Shown one piece after another: positions 26,847 through 32,945 of a stretch of 32,945 bases of DNA; positions within the stretch are counted from its first letter, which is position 1; every line of letters begins with the position of its first letter. Source of the DNA: Euzebyaceae bacterium (GTDB taxonomy: Bacteria; Actinomycetota; Nitriliruptoria; Euzebyales; Egibacteraceae); the NCBI GenBank assembly GCA_013812395.1, contig JACCTL010000008.1, positions 1 to 32,945 of the forward strand, given 5' to 3'. Below the pieces are notes generated by a model. The model was not told where the DNA came from. It did not search any database and saw nothing but the letters and a program-made list of their open reading frames with translations. A program made the translations under genes and the position numbers.

Positions 26847-27245
26847 ATGAGCCTGACCTCCGTGCACGGCTACGTGGTTGGCGTCGTGCTCATCGGCACG
26901 TGGGCCACCATCTGCGGATGGTCGCTGGCGCTGCGGTTCACCCGTTACGAGCACACCCCGACGTTCTGGCGGGTGGTGTCCTTCGGCCAGATCCTGCTGG
27001 CGCTGCAGCTGTTGATCGGCCTCATGCTGCTCGTCCTCGGAAAGAGCCCGGGGCCGGAGGGTGGTGGCGCCACGCTGGCCTTTCACCTGGCCTATGGGGT
27101 GATCTTCCCGCTGCTCACCCTCATCGTCGGGCACCGGGTGGCGCGGGAAGGCCGCTACAACCCGCATGCCGTGTTCGCCGTGGTGGGGCTGGTCTGCTTC
27201 GGGCTGACGGCCCGCGCGTTCATGGTGGGCGTCGGCGGTGCCTGA
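26847..27245 (+). CDS. Small integral membrane protein
   Basis: 132 aa, about four hydrophobic helices; clear ATG. Confidence 0.7.
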   Translation: MSLTSVHGYVVGVVLIGTWATICGWSLALRFTRYEHTPTFWRVVSFGQILLALQLLIGLMLLVLGKSPGPEGGGATLAFHLAYGVIFPLLTLIVGHRVAREGRYNPHAVFAVVGLVCFGLTARAFMVGVGGA

Positions 27246-27269
27246 TAAGGCGTCGGCGGTGCCTGATAA
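27228..27269 (+). repeat. Perfect 21-bp tandem duplication across a stop codon
   Basis: ggcgtcggcggtgcctgataa at 27228-27248 and 27249-27269. Confidence 0.95.
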
Positions 27270-27278
27270 GGAGAGCTC

Positions 27279-27491
27279 ATGACCGACGACGACCACACCA
27301 CCCATGCCGCCCTGGCGGCCGAGCTCACCGACAGCATCAAGCGCCTGCGCCTTGACGTAGAGTCGCGTAGCGACCCCATCCTGGAAGAGATCGCCCACGC
27401 CTTGGAGCTGACCCTGGAGCTGACCACGCACGCGCACGGCCACTCGCTGGACAACCGTGAGCGGCTGCGCGCGTTGGAGTCCGGCGGCTAA
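27279..27491 (+). CDS. Small hypothetical protein
   Basis: MTDDDHTTHAALAAELTDSIKRLRLDVESRSDPILEEIAHALELTLEL...; aaggag RBS; adjacent to the HD gene. Confidence 0.65.
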   Translation: MTDDDHTTHAALAAELTDSIKRLRLDVESRSDPILEEIAHALELTLELTTHAHGHSLDNRERLRALESGG

Positions 27492-27494
27492 GCG

Positions 27495-29624
27495 ATGAGG
27501 CGGTTACGGGCGGGCCTGCTCGGCCGGCTGCCGGCTTGGGCCCGGCGGTTCCTGCCGCTGCTGCTCGCGGTGGTGGGCGTGTCCGCCGGCCTGTCGGTGT
27601 CGGTCTTTCTCACCGACCAGCCGATCTACGCCGGCGAGCCCTCACCTCGGACCGTCGTCGCACCAGACCTGATCCGCATCGAGGATCCGGAGGCCACCGA
27701 CCGCGCTCGGCGGGAGGCGGCCGACCTGATCGAACCGGTGCTGGTCGACGACCCGGAGGCCAAGGCGGCGATCGTGCAAAAGGTGCGCGACGTCTTCGCT
27801 GCCGTCGCCGAGGTCCGCGAGCCCGCGGCCGACGGCCAGACGGCCAGCGCACGCGACCAGCGCAGCGCCCTGGCGCAGCGGCTGCCCGACCTGCAAGTCG
27901 ACCGGGTGCAGGCGCTCGTCGCACTGGACGACGAGACGCTGGCCTCGGTCAGCGCCGAGACGCTGTCCATCGCGCAGCAGCTCGCGCGCCAGCGGATCCC
28001 CGCCGAGCGGCTGGAAACGGCCACCGAGGAGCAGTTGCGCACGGAGCTGGCGGTGCGGTCGTTCCCGGAGGGCGTCGCCGAGACCGTGGTGGAACCCGTC
28101 ATCCGCAGCGCCTCGCAGCCCACGGTCATCGTTGACGACGAGGCCACGGTGGCTGCCCAAGAACAGGCCGCCGCCGCGGTGTCAGCGGTGACCCGCTCGT
28201 TCCCCGCAGGCGCTGTGGTGGTCAGCGCAGGGGAGGTTGTGGACGCGGTGCAGCTGGCGGCGCTGCGCCAGCGCGGACTGGAGGGCGCCGAGCCATGGCG
28301 CGAGGCGGCTAAGGCGATCGTCCTGGCGATCGTGCTGACCCTGGCCGTCGCTGCGTACCTGCGCGCCTACCGGCCTCGAGTGTGGTCATCCTGGAGCCGG
28401 CTGGTGCTGCTGTCGTGCCTGTTCATCGGCTTGGCCCTGATCGTGGAGGCCGTCACACTGCTGGCGCCGACCGCCGCCGCCGGATGGGGCTACCTGCTGC
28501 CGGCCGGGGCAATCGCGATGCTCGCGACCATCCTGTTCGACCCGCCGGTGGGTGTGCTGTCGGTCATTCCCACCGTCGTGATCGTCGCCTTCGCCGAGCC
28601 GGGCGAGGGCGGCGTCGTCGCGTTCACGGCGATCGCCGGCCTGCTGTCGGTGCCGCTGGTGTCGCGGCTGTCCGCCCGCGGCGACCTGCGGCGCGCCGCG
28701 TGGCAGTCGACGCTCGCCTACGTCGCATTGGCCGGGTTGTGCGCCGCCGTCTTCAACGATCTGGCCACCGTCCGCCTGGCGCTGCTGGCGGGCCTGGCCA
28801 ACGGCGTGCTGGTGGCGATGCTGGTCAACACCAGCCTGCCGTTCCTGGAGTCGCTGTTCGGCGTGGTGACGGCCACCAGCCTGCTCGACCTGGCGGACCG
28901 CAACCACCCGCTGCTGCGGGAACTCGAGCAGAAGGCGCTCGGCAGCTACAACCACTCGATCATGGTGGCGACGCTGTGCGAGCGGGCGGCTCGTGCCATC
29001 GGCGCCGACGCCCTGCTCGCCAGCACGGCGGCGCTGTATCACGACATCGGCAAGGTCCGCCGGCCGTGGTTCTTCGTCGAGAACCAGTTCGGCATCGCCA
29101 ATCCCCACGACGACCTGGAACCGGGCGTCTCGGCGGTGATCATCCAGGAGCACGTCACGGACGGCATCACGATGGCCCGCAGCCACCGGCTACCACCGGA
29201 GATCGTCGATGGGATCGCCACCCACCACGGCACCACCCTGGTCAGCTACTTCCACCGCAAGGCGCTGGCGGCAGCCGCAGCGAGCGGTGGCGAGGTCGAC
29301 GAGGCCCACTACCGCTACCAGGGCCGGCGACCGGCGAGCCGCGAGATGGCCGTGCTGATGCTCGCCGACTGCTGCGAGGGTGCGTCGCGGGCGGCCGCTC
29401 AGCACAACCGCAACCTCAGCCGTAAGCAGCTGGAGGACGTCGTCCGGTCGCTGATCGCCGACCGGGTCGACGACGGTCAGCTGGACGCTTCGGCCCTGAC
29501 CTTCGCCGAGCTGAAGACGGTCACGGCCTCGTTCATCGACACCCTGGTGGGCGTCTACCACCCCCGCATCGCCTATCCCGACCCGGTCGCGCCCACGCTG
29601 AACCCGGAGTCGGTCGAGCCCTGA
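27495..29624 (+). CDS. 7TM-HD family phosphohydrolase (PgpH/YqfF-like, putative c-di-AMP phosphodiesterase)
   Basis: NHSIMVATLCERAARAIGADALLASTAALYHDIGKVRRPWFFVENQFGIANPHDDLEPGVSAVIIQEHVTDG...IATHHGTTLVSYFHRKAL. Confidence 0.9.
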   Translation: MRRLRAGLLGRLPAWARRFLPLLLAVVGVSAGLSVSVFLTDQPIYAGEPSPRTVVAPDLIRIEDPEATDRARREAADLIEPVLVDDPEAKAAIVQKVRDVFAAVAEVREPAADGQTASARDQRSALAQRLPDLQVDRVQALVALDDETLASVSAETLSIAQQLARQRIPAERLETATEEQLRTELAVRSFPEGVAETVVEPVIRSASQPTVIVDDEATVAAQEQAAAAVSAVTRSFPAGAVVVSAGEVVDAVQLAALRQRGLEGAEPWREAAKAIVLAIVLTLAVAAYLRAYRPRVWSSWSRLVLLSCLFIGLALIVEAVTLLAPTAAAGWGYLLPAGAIAMLATILFDPPVGVLSVIPTVVIVAFAEPGEGGVVAFTAIAGLLSVPLVSRLSARGDLRRAAWQSTLAYVALAGLCAAVFNDLATVRLALLAGLANGVLVAMLVNTSLPFLESLFGVVTATSLLDLADRNHPLLRELEQKALGSYNHSIMVATLCERAARAIGADALLASTAALYHDIGKVRRPWFFVENQFGIANPHDDLEPGVSAVIIQEHVTDGITMARSHRLPPEIVDGIATHHGTTLVSYFHRKALAAAAASGGEVDEAHYRYQGRRPASREMAVLMLADCCEGASRAAAQHNRNLSRKQLEDVVRSLIADRVDDGQLDASALTFAELKTVTASFIDTLVGVYHPRIAYPDPVAPTLNPESVEP

Positions 29625-29632
29625 ACCGCCCA

Positions 29633-29890
29633 GTGCACGTCGTCTTGGACGCGGGCGTCTTCGTTTCGGCAGCTGTCACCCCCGGTGGCGTGGCGAGCCG
29701 GATCGTCACCGCAGGCTGCAAGGGCGCGTCGAGTACCTGTTGTGCCCGCAGTTGGTTAGCGAGATCACCGACGTGCTGGCAAGGCCGAAGATTGCCCGCC
29801 TGGTCAGCGAGGGGAACCGCGAGCGCTTCCCAGGCGTCAGCACTGGCGCTCTGGGATCGTTCGAGGCTATGGACTGGTCGATGTCGAGGG
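29633..29890 (+). pseudogene. PIN-domain toxin (COG1569-like) remnant, frameshifted and 3'-truncated
   Basis: VHVVLDAGVFVSAAVTPGGVASRIVTAGC then, after a frameshift near 29722-29732, GRVEYLLCPQLVSEITDVLARPKIARLVSEGNRERF; no C-terminal PIN acidic motif. Confidence 0.6.
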
Positions 29891-30343
29891 CTCGATGCGG
29901 AAGGCTGGATGATCTGGGGCGATGCGGCGGAGGTCGTGCTCGCTGGAGCTGGCGCTCACGCCACCGAAGAACACGCCAACCTCGGCCTTCCAGCGCCTGA
30001 GGTAGGCACGCAGGATCGGAGGCTTGTCGGAGTCAGCGAGCTCTGTGGCGCGAAACGGCTCGACCCGTCGGCCGACTCGCAGTTGGCCCTGTCCGGCAGC
30101 TCGTAGGTTCCGGACCCATTGCGTCTCGCCGCGGGGGGCGACCAGGTAGCGAGCACCCTCGTGGGTAAGCAGGTTGACCGGTGTGGTCCGCCACTCGCCC
30201 GACTTGCGACCGCGGACAGCCAGCTCACGGGATCCCCAGACACTGACTCCAGCGCGCGTCAGCGCAGCGACGAGCCGGTTGAAGATCTGGGTGGTGAACC
30301 ATCCCGGGCGGACGTACCGGGCCGGCGCGTCATTACCGGACAT
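29867..30343 (-). CDS. DDN-like / deazaflavin-dependent nitroreductase-family protein
   Basis: TRAGVSVWGSRELAVRGRKSGEWRTTPVNLLTHEGARYLVAPRGETQWVRNLRAAGQGQLRVGRR. Confidence 0.88.
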   Translation of the reverse strand: MSGNDAPARYVRPGWFTTQIFNRLVAALTRAGVSVWGSRELAVRGRKSGEWRTTPVNLLTHEGARYLVAPRGETQWVRNLRAAGQGQLRVGRRVEPFRATELADSDKPPILRAYLRRWKAEVGVFFGGVSASSSEHDLRRIAPDHPAFRIEPSTSTSP

Positions 30344-30446
30344 CGGCTTTCCTCATCGCAATCCCTCCAGTGGCAGGGCACACAGTCTGCCAGTACGCAC
30401 GCCGCCAGCTTCCCTTGGGCACCGACGGACTACCCTTCCGAGCGTG

Positions 30447-32678
30447 ATGGAGAGCCGGGTCGATGTCGTGCAGCGCAACCTCGACGCGTGCCTGGAGGAC
30501 CTGCGCGTCGGGGTCGCGGCCTTGGCCGACGACGAGCCACTGGCGGCCGGATCCCGGCTGACCGCTGCCGCCGCCAGGGACCTGTTCACCGACCAAGTGC
30601 GCTCGCGGGCGCTGGACGTCGCCGCCCGCGAGCTGAAGGCCAGCGGCCGCAGCTTCTACACCATCTCCAGCGCCGGCCACGAGCAGAACGCGGTGGTCGG
30701 TGCCCTGCTGCGCACCACCGATCCGTGCTTCCTGCACTACCGGGCCGGCGGTTTCATGATGGCCCGCTCCCGGCTCGCGGGCGACGTCGATCCCGTCATG
30801 GACACGCTGCTGTCGCTGGTCGCCTCGGCCGACGACCCCATCGCGCAGGGTCGCCACAAGGTCTGGGGCAGCCGACCGCTGTGGGTGCCGCCGCAGACCA
30901 GCACGATCGCCTCGCACCTACCGAAGGCGGTTGGCACCGCGTTCTGCCTGGCCCGGATGCGCCGCCTGGGCGTTCCTCGGCCGATCCCCGACGACAGCAT
31001 CGTGTGCGCCACCTTCGGTGACGCCTCGGTCAACCACGCGACCGCCCTTTCGGGCATCAACGCCGCCCGCTACGCCCACCGTCGCGGCAACCCCATGCCG
31101 ATCCTGTTCGTCTGCGAGGACAACGGCATCGGCATCTCGGTGGACACCCCGCGCAGCTGGATCGCCGACAGCTTCTCGACGATGTCGAACCTGCGCTACA
31201 TCCACGCCGACGGCGAGCTGGACGAGCTGTACGAGACCGTTGCCGCCGCCATCGAGCGTTGCCGGACGGCCCGAGCGCCGGTGTTCCTGCACCTGCCGAC
31301 GGTGCGGCTGTGGGGCCACGCTGGCAGCGACGTGGAGACGACCTACCGAACCCTGGCCGACGTCTGCGCCGACGAGTCGCGCGACCCCCTGGTGCGCAAC
31401 GCCCGCCGGCTGGTCGCCACCGGCGCCGCCACACCCGACGGCCTGCGCGCGATCGTCGCGCAAACCCGCGATGCCGTGCAGGCGACCGCCGAACGGGCGG
31501 CGGCCACGCCCAAGCTGACCACCCGCGTGCAGGTGATGGCGCCGTTGGCGCCCTACCGCGAGGCCAGGGCCCGCGTCGAGGCGTGCGCCCGCCTCGACGA
31601 CGCCCAGCGCGCCGAGCACTTTGGCCCCGACCTGCCGGAGCGGGCTTCCGCACCGCCGCGGCGCACCATGGCCGCGCACATCAACGCCGCCCTGCGCGAC
31701 GAGATGCTGCGGCGCCCGGAGGTTGTGGTGTTCGGCGAGGACGTCGGGCGTAAGGGCGGCGTGTACCACGTGACCGCGGGGCTGCAACGCGCGTTCGGCA
31801 GCGGCCGGGTGTTCGACACCTTGCTGGACGAGACGACGATCCTCGGCCTGGCACAGGGAGCGGGGCTGTTAGGGCTGCTGCCCGTCCCCGAGATCCAGTA
31901 CCTGGCCTATGTCCACAACGCCTTGGACCAGCTGCGTGGCGAGGCGTGCTCGCTGTCGTTCTTCTCCTCCGGTCAGTTCGCCAACCCGATGGTGGTGCGC
32001 GTCGCGGGGCTGGCCTACCAGAAGGGCTTCGGCGGGCACTTCCACAACGACAACGCCGTCGGCGCGCTGCGCGACATCCCCGGGCTGGCGCTGGCCGTCC
32101 CTGCGCGGGGCGACGACGCCGCGCGGCTGCTGCGCGGGGCCTTGGCGATGGCGCGCACCGACGGTCGGGTGGTGGTCTTCCTGGAGCCGATCGCGCTGTA
32201 CCACGAAAAGGACCTGCACTCCCCCGGCGACGGCGGCTGGCTGTCGGACTACCCGCCGCCCGGCTCGGCGCTGTTGCCCGGCGAGGTCGGCACCTACAAC
32301 CCCGACGCGCGCGACCTGCTGATCGCCACCTACGGCAACGGCGTGCGCATGGCGTTGCGTGTCGCGCGACGGCTGCTCGATGAACACGACCTCGGCGTCC
32401 GGGTGCTCGACCTGCGTTGGCTCAACCCGCTGCCATTCGAGGCGATCCGGGAACACGCCGCGGAGTGCGGCCGCGTGCTGGTGGCCGACGAGGCCCGCGC
32501 CACCGGCGGCGGCGTCGCCGACGCGATCGTCGCTGACCTCGTCGAGCAGGGCTTCCGTGGTCCGCTGGCCACCGTGCGGTCCGCCGACAGCTACGTCCCG
32601 CTGGGACCGGCCGCAGGCACCGTGTTGCTGTCCGAGGGCGACATCCACAACGCCGCGATGGCGCTGGCCAAGGCATGA
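30447..32678 (+). CDS. Thiamine-dependent 2-oxoacid dehydrogenase E1, fused alpha and beta subunits
   Basis: Alpha: RSFYTISSAGHEQNAVVGALLR...TFGDASVNHATALSGINAARY...CEDNGIGIS; beta: VVVFGEDVGRKGGVYHVTAGLQRAFGSGRVFDTLLDE...VRVLDLRWLNPLPFE. Confidence 0.9.
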   Translation: MESRVDVVQRNLDACLEDLRVGVAALADDEPLAAGSRLTAAAARDLFTDQVRSRALDVAARELKASGRSFYTISSAGHEQNAVVGALLRTTDPCFLHYRAGGFMMARSRLAGDVDPVMDTLLSLVASADDPIAQGRHKVWGSRPLWVPPQTSTIASHLPKAVGTAFCLARMRRLGVPRPIPDDSIVCATFGDASVNHATALSGINAARYAHRRGNPMPILFVCEDNGIGISVDTPRSWIADSFSTMSNLRYIHADGELDELYETVAAAIERCRTARAPVFLHLPTVRLWGHAGSDVETTYRTLADVCADESRDPLVRNARRLVATGAATPDGLRAIVAQTRDAVQATAERAAATPKLTTRVQVMAPLAPYREARARVEACARLDDAQRAEHFGPDLPERASAPPRRTMAAHINAALRDEMLRRPEVVVFGEDVGRKGGVYHVTAGLQRAFGSGRVFDTLLDETTILGLAQGAGLLGLLPVPEIQYLAYVHNALDQLRGEACSLSFFSSGQFANPMVVRVAGLAYQKGFGGHFHNDNAVGALRDIPGLALAVPARGDDAARLLRGALAMARTDGRVVVFLEPIALYHEKDLHSPGDGGWLSDYPPPGSALLPGEVGTYNPDARDLLIATYGNGVRMALRVARRLLDEHDLGVRVLDLRWLNPLPFEAIREHAAECGRVLVADEARATGGGVADAIVADLVEQGFRGPLATVRSADSYVPLGPAAGTVLLSEGDIHNAAMALAKA

Positions 32679-32945
32679 GCTCTGGGCCGGCTGGGCCGGC
32701 GGTGCGGGGCGTGCTGTTCGACTGGGGCGGCACCCTGTCGCGCTGGGCCGACGTCGACCTGCTGGACCTGTGGCAGGCGGCCGCCCGCCACATCGACGCT
32801 GATCGGGCTGACGAACTTACCGAGTCCTTGCTCGCAGTCGAGGCGGCGATGTGGCGGCGCACCGAGACCACGCAGCAGAGCACGAGCCTGTCCGACGTCC
32901 TGGCCGAGGCCACCCGCACCCTGGGAGTCGACGTCGCCGAAGCGG
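32675..32945 (+). CDS. HAD-family hydrolase, N-terminus only (runs off window)
   Basis: ATGA overlap with the E1 stop; GVLFDWGGTLSRWADVDLLDLW. Confidence 0.75.
   Translation, partial: MSSGPAGPAVRGVLFDWGGTLSRWADVDLLDLWQAAARHIDADRADELTESLLAVEAAMWRRTETTQQSTSLSDVLAEATRTLGVDVAEA

Noticed and set aside
30174-30446. N-terminal extension of the E1 ORF
   Set aside because: Antisense to the DDN-like gene; real start at 30447 after a normal intergenic gap.
1-32945. tRNA, rRNA, insertion sequences, CRISPR
   Set aside because: None recognised on reading; no transposase or integrase motifs and no cloverleaf-like sequences seen, though no tRNA scan could be run.

Overview
High-GC window, probably from an actinobacterial chromosome, consisting mostly of housekeeping and metabolic genes. 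In order: truncated ROK kinase (-), Vms1/eRF1-like (baeRF) protein (-), zinc-ribbon membrane protein / SRPBCC / rhomboid (-), small membrane protein (+), acyl-CoA synthetase (-), alpha/beta hydrolase (-), VOC protein (-), HemQ-like protein (+), a decayed accessory patch (about 8.28-10.74 kb), HU (-), HAD hydrolase (+), ArsC-like (-), amidase/SDR (+), a decaprenylphosphoryl-arabinose cluster (PIG-V-like mannosyltransferase, UbiA/DprP, DprE1, DprE2; -), mycoredoxin-like (-), a NitT/TauT-type ABC importer (+), an exporter-type ABC protein (-), an ABC-F protein (-), small proteins plus a 7TM-HD phosphohydrolase (+), a PIN-toxin remnant (+), a DDN-like oxidoreductase (-), a fused E1 alpha/beta dehydrogenase (+) and a truncated HAD gene (+). 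The most interesting signals are: (1) two MNT/HEPN-type toxin-antitoxin loci side by side. One has both genes apparently damaged by internal deletion plus frameshift. The other has an intact HTH-MNT gene, a one-base frameshift in its HEPN partner, and a clear double-palindrome operator. A PurD-like fragment lies between them. (2) A recurring intergenic element with core CANGTAGCG...GGTAG. (3) Several short tandem duplications that straddle gene stop or start codons, including one that duplicates the RBS and start codon of dprE2 and creates a 20-codon upstream ORF. (4) A perfect 20-bp inverted repeat followed by TTTT in the 5' leader of an ABC-F gene. (5) A DprE1 with Ala at the benzothiazinone-target cysteine position. 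Family names come from motif recognition only. No database search was run.
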